From Bacteroidales bacterium (GTDB taxonomy: Bacteria; Bacteroidota; Bacteroidia; Bacteroidales; UBA10428), in contig JAFGQO010000158.1 of assembly GCA_016935615.1 (NCBI GenBank), positions 19,090 through 83,089 on the forward strand: a stretch of DNA of 64,000 bases. The letters are read 5' to 3'. A program made the translations under genes and the position numbers. The notes below the pieces were generated by a model. It saw only the letters and a list, made by a program, of their open reading frames with translations. It was not told the origin of the DNA and ran no database searches. Of this stretch, positions 44,488 through 54,900 are shown piece by piece (position 1 is the first letter of the stretch; every line of letters starts with the position of its first letter).

Positions 44488-46863
44488 ATGAAAGAATTGA
44501 ACAAACTTACTAAAGAAGAGTTGATAAGAGAAATAAAAAGGTTGCGCATGAAGGAGAAAAAACCTGCGGATGTCTACAGTCATTATAAGAGACTTGGCGA
44601 ATTGGCTCATGATTCCATCATTTTAAACAATGAAAACGGTGAGATCATCGAAGCAAATGGATCAGCTTGCCGAAATCTTGGTTATACATACGAAGAGCTC
44701 CTGTCAATGAATATTGGTGATATTGATGAAGGATACAATTCAAACGAGTTTAGCAATTTCTGGAAAAACAAACCGGTTGAGAAGCAGTATCTGTTTGAAA
44801 CAAAACACAGAAGGAAAGATGGTACGGTTTTTCCTGTTGAGATAAGTGCCACGGCTTTTATTGAAAACGGCCAAAAATTTATTACAGGAACTGCCAGGGA
44901 TATATCGAAACGAATAGAAACTGAAGCCTCCGGATTAAAGGCCAAAGCACAGCTTACCAGTGCCATGAAAATTGCTCAGCTAGGCTATTGGGAATATGAT
45001 GTACAGGAAGATTATTTCATATTTGATGATCAGTTCTATTCTATTTTCAGAACCACGGCCGAAAAAGAAGGTGGATATAAGATGAGACCCGAAGAATATG
45101 CCAAAAAGTTCTTACACCCGGATGACCAAAAGATTATCGCCGAAGAAATGAAAAACGCCCTGGAAACTAAAGATCCTGATTACAGCCGGCAAATAGAACA
45201 CCGTATTATTTATTCAGATGGATTAGTAGGTTATATTAATGTTCGTTTCTTTATTGTTAAAGATGACACAGGAAAAACCATAAAGACATACGGTGCGAAT
45301 CAGGATATAACTGACAGAAAAAAAATTGAACTGGCTGTGATGGAATCGGAAAAAAGATTGTTCAACATCCTGAATAATCTCCAGGGAATGGCTTACAAAT
45401 GCAAGAACGATGAATACTGGACAATGGAGTATATCAGTGCCGGCTGCAAAACTCTTACCGGCTATAATGTAGATGAGTTAATCGATAGCAAATCACTCCC
45501 ATTCAATGAAATAATACACCCGGATTATCGTAACAAAGTTTGGAATAAAGTTCAAAAAGCTTTGCATCAAAAAAAACAATACTCAATTGAATACAAAATC
45601 ATCACCAAAGACAAAAAAGAAAAGTGGGTGATGGACAGAGGAAGTGCCAATTTTGATGATAAAGGAAATGTCATGGATCTGGAAGGTTTACTAACAGATA
45701 TAACCAGGCTTAAAGAAACCGAGCAGGAACTCATCATTTTGTCAAAAGCAGTGGACCAGGCACCTGCATTGATCGTAATCACAGACAAATCAGGCAATAT
45801 TGAATATGTAAATCCTAAATTTTCAGAAGTAACAGGATATACGTTCGACGAGGCAATAAAACAGGATTTTCGTTTTCTGAATTCTGACAAACAATCGGAA
45901 CTTATATATGAAGAAGTTTGGAAAACTATTCTTTCAGGTCGTGCATGGAGCGGAGAGCTTATAAGTAAGAAAAAAAACGAAGAACTCTATTGGGAGAATG
46001 CCCTGGTTTCACCCATTACAAATCCTGAAGGAAAGATCACTCACTTTATTGCTATTATGGAAGATATTACAAGCAAAAAACAAACCGAATTTGAATTGAT
46101 CAGGGCAAAAGAAAAAGCTGAGGAATCTGACAGACTCAAGTCTGCTTTCCTGGCCAATATGAGCCATGAGATCCGCACACCCATGAATGGGATCATTGGA
46201 TTTTCCAGTTTACTGACCGGCAAGAACCTATCCAAAGAAGTTGCAGAATACTATAAATCTTTAATTATAAAAAGTTCAAATCAACTGCTTATCATTGTTA
46301 ACAATATCATTGAAATATCAAAAATAGAATCCGGTCAGGTTCATCTGAATTTAGGAAAAGTTGATCTGAAAAATTTGCTTAAAGAAGTTTCATCTGAATT
46401 TTCATACTTTGCAAAGGAAAAAGGATTGGATTTCAGATTCGGATTACAACTTCCTGATGAATACACCACAATAGTTACAGATGAGTTAAAGATCAGGTTA
46501 ACAATATCAAATTTACTCAATAATGCACTTAAATTCACCAAGAATGGATTTATTGAACTCGGAGCTAAATACAATCCGAAAGAAATCCATATATACATAA
46601 AAGACAGCGGTATTGGCATCAGAAAAAGCATGCAGGATAAAATATTTCAACGTTTCAGACAAGCCGAAGAAACTCATACGCGTGAGTATGGCGGAACCGG
46701 TCTTGGCCTTTCAATCTCAAAAGCCTATGTTGAAATGCTGGATGGCAAAATATGGATTGAATCCAACATTGGAGAAGGAACTACATTTTATTTCAGTGTG
46801 CCATTTAAGCCAGGCTCTAAAAAAGAAAAAAAACAGGTATCACAAAAAAAGATAAAAATATGA
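44488..46863 (+). CDS. Soluble PAS-domain sensor histidine kinase
   Basis: 791 aa from the ATG at 44488; the track form uses a TTG 12 codons upstream. No membrane segment, so cytosolic. A short coiled-coil is followed by four PAS modules (about 35-145, 150-280, 290-405, 410-525; e.g. NENGEIIEANGSACRNLGY, GLVGYINVRFFIVKDDTGK, GNIEYVNPKFSEVTGYTF), then HisKA with MSHEIRTPMNGIIGF (phospho-His about 560), HATPase (NNALKFTKNGF, DSGIGI, GTGLGLSISKAYVEMLDG). It has no receiver of its own; the single-domain receiver gene overlaps its stop by ATGA. Sensing signal unknown. Confidence 0.95.
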   Translation: MKELNKLTKEELIREIKRLRMKEKKPADVYSHYKRLGELAHDSIILNNENGEIIEANGSACRNLGYTYEELLSMNIGDIDEGYNSNEFSNFWKNKPVEKQYLFETKHRRKDGTVFPVEISATAFIENGQKFITGTARDISKRIETEASGLKAKAQLTSAMKIAQLGYWEYDVQEDYFIFDDQFYSIFRTTAEKEGGYKMRPEEYAKKFLHPDDQKIIAEEMKNALETKDPDYSRQIEHRIIYSDGLVGYINVRFFIVKDDTGKTIKTYGANQDITDRKKIELAVMESEKRLFNILNNLQGMAYKCKNDEYWTMEYISAGCKTLTGYNVDELIDSKSLPFNEIIHPDYRNKVWNKVQKALHQKKQYSIEYKIITKDKKEKWVMDRGSANFDDKGNVMDLEGLLTDITRLKETEQELIILSKAVDQAPALIVITDKSGNIEYVNPKFSEVTGYTFDEAIKQDFRFLNSDKQSELIYEEVWKTILSGRAWSGELISKKKNEELYWENALVSPITNPEGKITHFIAIMEDITSKKQTEFELIRAKEKAEESDRLKSAFLANMSHEIRTPMNGIIGFSSLLTGKNLSKEVAEYYKSLIIKSSNQLLIIVNNIIEISKIESGQVHLNLGKVDLKNLLKEVSSEFSYFAKEKGLDFRFGLQLPDEYTTIVTDELKIRLTISNLLNNALKFTKNGFIELGAKYNPKEIHIYIKDSGIGIRKSMQDKIFQRFRQAEETHTREYGGTGLGLSISKAYVEMLDGKIWIESNIGEGTTFYFSVPFKPGSKKEKKQVSQKKIKI

Positions 46864-47246
46864 ATTACAACTGGTCTAACTACAAAATCCTCATTGTTGA
46901 TGATGAACCATTAGTAATTGATTATTTCAAAGAGGTACTTTCTGTAACTAAGATAAAAACACTATTTGCAAAAAATGGGAAAGAAGCCGTCTCATTTGTA
47001 AAAACCAACAAGGATATTGATCTGGTTTTACTGGATATCAGAATGCCGGTAATGAATGGCTTTGAGGTATTTAAAAAAATAAGAAAAATCAGGTCTTCTC
47101 TGCCCATTATTGCACAAACGGCATATGCATTTTCAGATGACAAAGATAAAATACTTGAAGCCGGATTTAACGATTATATTACAAAGCCAATTAATAACGA
47201 ATCGCTATACGAAAAAATAAGTGATTTTATCGGAGATCGGTCATAA
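46860..47246 (+). CDS. Single-domain response regulator (CheY-like)
   Basis: 128 aa, one receiver domain only: ILIVDDEP, phospho-Asp in LVLLDIRMPVMNG (D59), IAQTAYAFSDDKDKILEAG and YITKPINNESLYEKI. It overlaps the kinase stop by 4 nt (ATGA), so it is translationally coupled and surely the partner. There is no output domain, so output must go through protein contact or phosphorelay. Its C-terminal half closely resembles the receiver fused to the hybrid kinase at 51960. Confidence 0.95.
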   Translation: MNYNWSNYKILIVDDEPLVIDYFKEVLSVTKIKTLFAKNGKEAVSFVKTNKDIDLVLLDIRMPVMNGFEVFKKIRKIRSSLPIIAQTAYAFSDDKDKILEAGFNDYITKPINNESLYEKISDFIGDRS

Positions 47247-47261
47247 CAAAATTTAAACTTG

Positions 47262-47741
47262 ATGGATATTACGTTCAGATCAATTGGTATCATTCACACA
47301 CCATTTAAGGTCAAGGAAGGAATGCCCATACAACCCGGAGGAGCTCAGGGAATAAAAGGAAGTATCATACTGAAAGAAAAGTATACGGAAGGGCTTGCTG
47401 ATCTTCCAGGTTTTTCACATATATACCTCATCTATTACCTCCATAAATCCAGTGGTTACAACTTGCAGGTTATTCCTTTTTTAGATAATACATTTCATGG
47501 CGTTTTTGCTACGCGTGCACCAAGAAGACCAAATGCTATTGGTATATCCGTTGTCAGATTAATAAGTATTCGTAAAAATATACTGAAAATTGAAAATGTT
47601 GATATGCTGGACGGAACACCACTTCTTGATATCAAACCCTACATCCCCGAATTTGATATTCTTGAGGTCGAAAACAGAGGATGGGCCAGGGATATTTCTG
47701 AAAAAGTAAAACAGTACAGAACAGACGCAAGATTCAAATGA
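47262..47741 (+). CDS. trmO: tRNA m6t6A37 methyltransferase TrmO (TsaA family)
   Basis: 159 aa from ATG 47262 (the track uses a TTG one codon earlier). Family motifs: IGIIHTPFKVKEGMPIQPGGA, LADLPGFSHIYLIYYLHKS, VFATRAPRRPNAIGISVVRL and LDGTPLLDIKPYIPEFD. In E. coli TrmO (YaeB) uses SAM to N6-methylate t6A37 of certain tRNAs; this short version lacks the E. coli C-terminal extension, as in many bacteria. It lies 15 nt after the receiver gene, probably co-transcribed by chance of position rather than function. Confidence 0.92.
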   Translation: MDITFRSIGIIHTPFKVKEGMPIQPGGAQGIKGSIILKEKYTEGLADLPGFSHIYLIYYLHKSSGYNLQVIPFLDNTFHGVFATRAPRRPNAIGISVVRLISIRKNILKIENVDMLDGTPLLDIKPYIPEFDILEVENRGWARDISEKVKQYRTDARFK

Positions 47742-47820
47742 ATGAATTGCACATAATTTAAGCCAATATTCTCATTTGTTAATATTCCATCGATTCGGAA
47801 AACGTTAAAACAATGCATCT

Positions 47821-48195
47821 ATGAATGAAAAATTCAAGTTTGAGTTTGACAGATCGACCGGTATTCTTTTTAAATATTATTATGGGAAGATCACCATCGA
47901 AGATATCACATCATCATGGGTATATGCTTTTGCAAATAACATCATTCCAAAAGAAGTAAGAGGATTTATACTGGATTATCGCAATGCAAATTTTGATTTT
48001 GATATTAAAGAACACATAAAAATTGTGGAATTTTATAAAAAACATCTCGATGTGTTCGGAGATTTAAAGATCGCCATAATCACTGAAAAACCTAAAGATA
48101 TAATAATCCCCATGATGGTTGAAACAAAAGACGAGGGTTATTATTCGAAGCCCTTTAGTACAATTGAGGCAGCAATCGCATGGGTATTGATTTAA
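47821..48195 (+). CDS. STAS/SpoIIAA-like domain protein
   Basis: 124 aa, cytosolic. FKFEFDRSTGILFKYYYGKIT, then EDITSSWVYAFANN, VRGFILDYRNANFDF and LKIAIITEKPKDIIIPMMVE give the beta-alpha-beta pattern of the SpoIIAA-like fold as found in many small Bacteroidota proteins. It resembles the 29231 protein in size and order, though sequence identity is low by eye. Function unknown. It could be the last gene of the kinase-receiver-trmO run (79-nt gap). Confidence 0.6.
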   Translation: MNEKFKFEFDRSTGILFKYYYGKITIEDITSSWVYAFANNIIPKEVRGFILDYRNANFDFDIKEHIKIVEFYKKHLDVFGDLKIAIITEKPKDIIIPMMVETKDEGYYSKPFSTIEAAIAWVLI

Positions 48196-48265
48196 GCTCT
48201 GTGATACATCGAGTAACTTATCAACTTTTTATTTCCCGAATTCGACTATCCGGCGAAAAAACAAA

Positions 48266-51200
48266 TCAGCGAATGTCCTTGTGATATTCCTGCAACGACT
48301 TCACCATAGTTGCCTTATTCCTGCGAGCCTCAATACCTCTGGTAGCAGCTCTAGCAGCAGTAGTAGTTGTAATGTATAAGATTCCCTGTTTAATAGCTTC
48401 TTTTCTGATATAGGAATCATCCACTTCGCTGTATTTCCCTTTCGGAGTATTTACCACCAGATCGATCTCACCATTCTTTATGGCATCAATTATATTAGGA
48501 CGGCCCTCATTTATCTTTTTGATAAAAGTTGACCGGATACTATGCTCTGCCAGAAATACCTGGGTCCCTTTGGTAGCCAGAATAGTAAATCCCAATTCTG
48601 CAAATTTCTTAGCTGCATCGAGAACGAGCAACTTATCCCGATCGGCAATAGTGATCAGCACGGTGCCTTCAAGCGGCAACGGAGTTTTAATGGCTTCCTG
48701 AGATTTAAAGAAGGCAAGTCCGTAAGAATCTGCCAAACCAAGTACCTCTCCTGTTGAACGCATTTCAGGACCCAGAACAGGATCAACTTCAGGAAACATA
48801 TTAAAAGGAAGAACCGCTTCCTTCACACCAAAATGATCAAACTTTTTCTCCTTCAGCCCGATATCAGTCAATTTTCTTCCGAGCATAATTTCTGTTGCTA
48901 TTTTTGCCATCGGAATGTTACATACTTTGGAAACAAGCGGCACTGTGCGTGAAGCCCTTGGGTTTGCTTCAAGAATATATACTTTGTCCTTCAGAATGGC
49001 GTATTGAATGTTCATCAGTCCAACTACATTCAGTTCAATGGCAATTTTTTTTGTGTATTCATTGATTGTATCCTGGTGTTTTTGAGGTATGTCAACGGGA
49101 GGTATAACACAGGCTGAGTCTCCGGAATGAACTCCTGCATATTCAATATGTTCCATTATGGCGGGAACAAAAGCAGTTGTACCGTCAGAAATTGCATCGG
49201 CTTCACATTCAAGCGCATTCTCAAGAAATTTATCGATCAGAATTGGTCGTTCAGGTGATACGTCTACAGCCACTGCCAGGTAGTGTTCAAGCATTTCACG
49301 ATCCAGTATGATTTCCATAGCCCTTCCTCCAAGAACATAGGATGGACGTACCATAAGCGGATATCCAATGCGCTCAGCAATTTTTAATGCTTCATCGAAT
49401 GTACTGGCCATACCTGATTCGGGTTCCGGAATTCCCAGTTTTTTCATAACCTTTCGGAATCGGTCACGGTCTTCAGCCAGATCGATCATATCGGGTGAAG
49501 TGCCCAGAATTTTTACACCTGCCTCAGCAAGTTCATTGGCCAGATTCAACGGTGTTTGCCCTCCAAACTGAACAATAACTCCTTCGGGCTTTTCTTTTTG
49601 ATAAATGCTCAAAACATCTTCAACAGTGAGAGGTTCAAAATACAATTTATCGGAAGTATCATAATCTGTTGATACGGTTTCCGGATTACAGTTTACCATA
49701 ATTGATTCATACCCTTTTTCGCGAATAGTAAAAGCAGCATGTACGCAACAGTAATCAAACTCAATGCCTTGCCCTATTCTGTTCGGTCCACCGCCAAGTA
49801 CCATGATTTTCTTGCGGTTACTTACTTCCACGGTGTCTGCTGCATTGTAGGTCGAAAAATAGTAAGCAGCATCCTCTACCCCACTTACAGGTACAGCTTC
49901 CCATGCTTCATTCAAACCCACAGATAAACGCTGTTCGCGAATGCTTTTCTCGGAAAGATCAAGCAATTTTGCCAGATATTTATCGGCAAATCCATCTTTT
50001 TTCGCTTGCACCAACAAGTGATCAGGAAGAGCTTTCCCTCTGTAATTAAGAATCTCCTCTTCAAGATCAATAAGCTCTTTCATCTGGCGAATGAACCAGG
50101 ATTTTATGTGCGTCAAACAATGAAGTTTTTCTATATCTGCCCCTTTGCGCAATGCCTCATACATAATAAACTGACGTTCGCTTGAAGGATATGCAAGCAT
50201 TGCCATAAGGTCCTGAAGAGATTTTCTGTTAAAATCTTTTGCAAAACCAAGTCCATACCGATTGATCTCCAGTGAGCGAATCGCTTTTTGAAGTGCTTCC
50301 TTGTAGTTTTTCCCAATACTCATTACTTCTCCGACAGCACGCATCTGTGTTCCCAGTTTGTCTTCCACACCTTGAAACTTTTCAAAAGCCCATCGTGCAA
50401 ATTTGACTACCACATAATCTCCTGACGGAGTATATTTTTCAAGCGTTCCATCACGCCAGTAGGGAATTTCATCCATAGCAAGTCCACCTGCCAGCAGGGA
50501 AGAAACAAAAGCAATAGGAAAACCCGTAGCCTTGGATGCCAGCGCCGAAGATCTTGAAGTTCTTGGATTGATCTCAATTACTACAATCCTTCCTGTTTTC
50601 GGATCATGGGCAAACTGGACATTCGTGCCTCCAATTACTTCGATCGCTTCAACAATATCATACGAATACTTTTGCAGTTTTTGCTGAAGTTCAGGAGCAA
50701 TAGTAAGCATAGGAGCCGTACAATATGAATCCCCTGTATGAACCCCCATGGCATCAACATTTTCAATAAAACATACGGTTATCATCTGGTTTTTTGCATC
50801 GCGAACTACTTCCAGTTCCAGTTCTTCCCAGCCAAGAACAGATTCCTCGACAAGAATCTGGTGCACCATACTGGCTGCCAATCCACGCGCAGCTATAGTA
50901 TTCAGTTCTTCTTTGTTGTATACCAATCCGCCTCCTGTCCCTCCCATTGTATATGCTGGTCTGATAACTACCGGGTATCCAAGTTCATCAGCAATTTTCT
51001 CAGCATCTCCCACTGTATTTACTGCCGTGCTTCTTGGCATTTCAATACCAAGTTTGTTCATGGTATTTTTAAAGGCCGTACGGTCCTCTCCCCGCTCTAT
51101 GGCATCAATATTTACACCAATAACTTTTACCCTGTATTTTTCAAGTACTCCTGATTTATACAATTGCGAAGAAAGATTCAGTCCGGTTTGTCCGCCCAGA

Positions 51201-51466
51201 TTAGGAAGCAAAGCATCGGGCCGTTCTTTCTCGATAATTTCCGTAAGGGCTTCGGGTGTAAGTGGTTCAATGTAGGTATAGTCTGCCATTCCCGGATCGG
51301 TCATAATGGTTGCCGGATTAGAATTGACAAGTACTATCTCATAACCTAATGAACGCAATGCTTTGCATGCCTGAGTGCCCGAATAATCAAATTCACATGC
51401 CTGTCCGATAATAATGGGGCCTGATCCGATAATCAGTACTTTATCAATGTTTTTCAGTTTAGCCAT
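48266..51466 (-). CDS. carB: Carbamoyl-phosphate synthase large subunit
   Basis: 1066 aa, full length. It makes carbamoyl phosphate for arginine and pyrimidine synthesis from glutamine-derived ammonia, bicarbonate and two ATP. Two homologous ATP-grasp halves are visible: IIGSGPIIIGQACEFDYSG and RPAYTMGGTGGGLVYNKEE in the first, VLGGGPNRIGQGIEFDYCC and RPSYVLGGRAMEII in the second, with EINPRTSRSSALASKATG and LEANPRASRTVPLVSKV as the metal sites; a C-terminal MGS-like allosteric domain follows (residues about 930-1060). The small subunit gene carA is not in this window. Single gene with an unremarkable 5' leader. Confidence 0.97.
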   Translation of the reverse strand: MAKLKNIDKVLIIGSGPIIIGQACEFDYSGTQACKALRSLGYEIVLVNSNPATIMTDPGMADYTYIEPLTPEALTEIIEKERPDALLPNLGGQTGLNLSSQLYKSGVLEKYRVKVIGVNIDAIERGEDRTAFKNTMNKLGIEMPRSTAVNTVGDAEKIADELGYPVVIRPAYTMGGTGGGLVYNKEELNTIAARGLAASMVHQILVEESVLGWEELELEVVRDAKNQMITVCFIENVDAMGVHTGDSYCTAPMLTIAPELQQKLQKYSYDIVEAIEVIGGTNVQFAHDPKTGRIVVIEINPRTSRSSALASKATGFPIAFVSSLLAGGLAMDEIPYWRDGTLEKYTPSGDYVVVKFARWAFEKFQGVEDKLGTQMRAVGEVMSIGKNYKEALQKAIRSLEINRYGLGFAKDFNRKSLQDLMAMLAYPSSERQFIMYEALRKGADIEKLHCLTHIKSWFIRQMKELIDLEEEILNYRGKALPDHLLVQAKKDGFADKYLAKLLDLSEKSIREQRLSVGLNEAWEAVPVSGVEDAAYYFSTYNAADTVEVSNRKKIMVLGGGPNRIGQGIEFDYCCVHAAFTIREKGYESIMVNCNPETVSTDYDTSDKLYFEPLTVEDVLSIYQKEKPEGVIVQFGGQTPLNLANELAEAGVKILGTSPDMIDLAEDRDRFRKVMKKLGIPEPESGMASTFDEALKIAERIGYPLMVRPSYVLGGRAMEIILDREMLEHYLAVAVDVSPERPILIDKFLENALECEADAISDGTTAFVPAIMEHIEYAGVHSGDSACVIPPVDIPQKHQDTINEYTKKIAIELNVVGLMNIQYAILKDKVYILEANPRASRTVPLVSKVCNIPMAKIATEIMLGRKLTDIGLKEKKFDHFGVKEAVLPFNMFPEVDPVLGPEMRSTGEVLGLADSYGLAFFKSQEAIKTPLPLEGTVLITIADRDKLLVLDAAKKFAELGFTILATKGTQVFLAEHSIRSTFIKKINEGRPNIIDAIKNGEIDLVVNTPKGKYSEVDDSYIRKEAIKQGILYITTTTAARAATRGIEARRNKATMVKSLQEYHKDIR

Positions 51467-51959
51467 AGGGTATATACTTTATATATGATAATTGCAGTGG
51501 TAACTATTATCTCATTTTCAACTTTTCGTTTTATCATACCAGGACGCAAAATATGAAAAAAAACATGCAGGAAAAACTTTCACAGGAAATAGGCATCAAA
51601 TAATTTTCAACCGCTTATTAACATAAAGGGGAAATCAACACTAACTTATAAATCTACGCTTTTTATTTTCTGAAAAAATTGGCTGAAATAGAAAAATCGT
51701 AACTTATTGATTGAAGAATAGGCAAAATAGTATACCATTTATTTATTATAGAATCTCAAATCAACACACTTTATTTTATTTTTATTCATGCGGCTATTTT
51801 AAAAATACAAGATACTTAGTATAATTTTGGAATTGTCCATGAGAGAAAGTTGTATTTGTCTCATCAAATCATGCCTTGTTGCTATTATTAAAAGATAAAT
51901 TTTTTTATTAACTTATTGTCTGATAATCAGGAATACAGACCAATAACATTTGCCTGTAT
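51467..51959. other. Divergent intergenic region between carB and the hybrid kinase
   Basis: 493 nt, AT-rich. TAATTTTG (51822-51829) matches the TANNTTTG -7 box on the plus strand, about 130 nt before the hybrid-kinase start, giving a long leader; there is no -33 TTG at the right distance. I see no hairpin, repeat or ORF above 20 codons. Confidence 0.35.
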
Positions 51960-54900
51960 TTGTTAATTTATTACAACGTGTTAAACAGGATCATACTAAT
52001 AATTCCCGCATTAATCTTTTCTTTTTTGATTAAGGCACAACAGGCTATTTTACCAAACAGCCGTATGCCAATGAAAAGCATAACAAGTGTTGAAGGACTC
52101 TCCTGTAACGTGGTATTGTCGTGTATACAGGATAAAGCAGGTTTCATCTGGATTGCAACCCAACAGGGGCTTAACAGATACGATGGCAATTCCTGTCTTG
52201 TTTTCCAGAATGAAACAAACAATAATAATTCACTGAATTACAACAACTTGTCTGATTTGGAACTGGACAGTAAAGGCAATCTCTGGATAGCTACACTTGG
52301 TGCAGGAATTAATTTTTTTGACCTCAACAATCACCGGTTTACACATTTTGTTCATGATCCCGAAAATCCTGAAAGCCTCCGGGACAATTCTGTTGAAATA
52401 CTCTTTGTTGATAATATGGACAATGTTTGGGTATCTTCAACAAGCGACATCGGCATCAATATGTTACGCAAGGGAGGTCATTCTTTTAAGCAATTTACAA
52501 CTGAAGAAAACAATCAAAACAGTTTGCCCGGAAATACCATTCTGTGTATAAACTCGGATAAACAGGGTAAGATTTGGATAGGCACAAGCAAGGGATTATG
52601 CAAATTTATAAGCGAAAACAATACTTTTCTTCGTATTCAGCAACCTCCCGAAATTTCAAATATTTATGCCATTCAACCTGTGGATGATCATACCCTCCTG
52701 GTATCAACCAATGATGGTCTTAAACATTACCATATTGATGAGAACAAGTTTGAACACCTGGATATTCTGAAAAAACATGACATAAAAAATTTTGTTGTAC
52801 AATTCTTACTTATCGACTCAAAAAACAATTACTGGCTTGGTTCAAGAGACAAAGGAATCGTATTTATCAGTGCCGATCTGACTTCATGCATACATTTTCA
52901 GGAAGACTTCCGAACAAAGAGTACATTGCTAAAAAACGATGTACGTGATATTTTTGAAGACATAGAAGGCAATATTTGGATAAGTACTTTCGGAGGTGGT
53001 ATCAGCTATATAAATTCAAGCCTCAGATCTTTCAATCATTACAATTGCCTAAATAGCTATAATCACGAGCTAAGTCATAATGTAATACTTACTTTCCTGC
53101 AAATTGATAACAGCATCATGCTGGGAACAGATGGCGGAGGCTTGTTCCGTTTTAACAAAAAAACAGGAAGATTCCTGAATCTTCCTCTCGATGAAGAAAC
53201 AGATGTTGTATTATCTCAGCATATTGACAGTGAAGGCAATTACTGGATCGGAACCTACAGCGGAGGACTGATAAAATATGATCTGGATCGTAATACATAC
53301 AAACAATTCAGATACAGCGGACCGGAAGGATACAACAGAAGAAGTGATGCTGTCTACTGTATTGAAGAAATAGGCAAACAATTGTGGTTGGGAACAAACG
53401 GTGGCGGATTATTGATATTTGATATAGAGAAGGAAGAATATAGTAAACAATATACAGAAAACCACGATCTTTCATCTTCAATATCGAATAACTACCTGCG
53501 ATCGATCTTTTATGATGATGATCAAACTATATGGATTGGGCACTATGAAGGAATCAGTTTTTTAAACCTGCAGGATACCAGCTTTAAACATTTGAATATA
53601 AGTACCCTGGATCCTGATTATATAGGAAACTCATGTGCAAACAACATTTTCAGGGACAGTAGAGGATTTATATGGGTAGCCACCAGCGGTCAGGGATTGT
53701 TGTTGATTGACCACGAAAAGGACACCATTCAATTTTTTAATACTAAAGAGGGACATCTGGCTGACTATGTTTATGGTATAGAAGAAGATAATCACCAGAA
53801 TTTATGGTTAAGCACAAATGCTGGCATTATAAAGTGCTCTGTCATACAAACAAATCCTGTTCAACTGGCCACAACAGTATTTCAAACAGAATCGGGACTG
53901 CAGGACAACGAATTTGTGATCGGGTCTTACTGCCAAGACGATCAGGGATATTTATATTTTGGAGGAAGAAATGGCTTCAATGTATTTCATCCCTCCTTTT
54001 TTAAAGATGAAGAAATACTTGTTAACGGTGTTCATCTTACAAATTTTATGGTTTTCGGGATAAGCCAACAACCCAATGCCCCAAATTCAATTATACAACA
54101 AAATATAAATGCTATCGATGAGCTTATACTCAATCATCGCTATTACAACTTTAGCCTGAGTTTCACTTCACCCTATTATTCAGGATTTGGGAAATTAAGA
54201 TATGCATACAAACTGGATAATCTTGACCAAAACTGGATATATACTGATCATAGCTGCACTGTCAACTACAACCATTTACCGGCAGGAAAATATTATTTTA
54301 GGATAAAAGCTTCCATTAACGGAATAGACTGGATAGAGAGAAAACCACTGACCATTCTAATACTGCCACCGTGGTGGAAAATCTGGTGGATCCAGTTTAT
54401 TCTGATAATCCTTATTGTTCTGTTTGTATCAGGTATATTTTTATTCAGAGTAAGAAATTTAACTTCTCAAAAGCATGTTCTGGAAGAAAAAGTGAATGAA
54501 CGCACAAAACAAATTACTCAGAAGAACAAGACTTTAAGCGAACAAAATCAGGAAATATCAATCCAGAAAAAGACTGTTGAGGATCAGAAGAACAAGCTGG
54601 AACTGGCATACAAAGAATTGAATAAATACCGGTCAAACCTTGAAGAACTTGTTGAGAAACGTACCAGCGAACTGCAATATGCAAAAGAAAAGGCAGAAGA
54701 ATCTGACAAATTAAAATCTTCCTTTCTGTCCAATCTGTCTCATGAAATCAGAACACCTCTGAATGCTATTATAGGATTCAGTTCACTTATTTTTGAAGTG
54801 GATATTACCGACAGTGAGCGTAAATCTTACCAGTCGATGATCAACAGCAGTGGTAATATACTATTGAATCTGATCAGTGACATCATTGATTTTTCAAAAA

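Noticed and set aside
46860-48195. Operon link between the receiver, TrmO and STAS-like genes as a functional pathway
   Set aside because: Gaps of 15 and 79 nt allow co-transcription, but nothing in the sequence ties tRNA methylation to this signalling pair.
48480-51349. Several plus-strand ORFs of 60-175 aa opposite carB
   Set aside because: All are shadows of carB; none shows domain motifs or a promoter.
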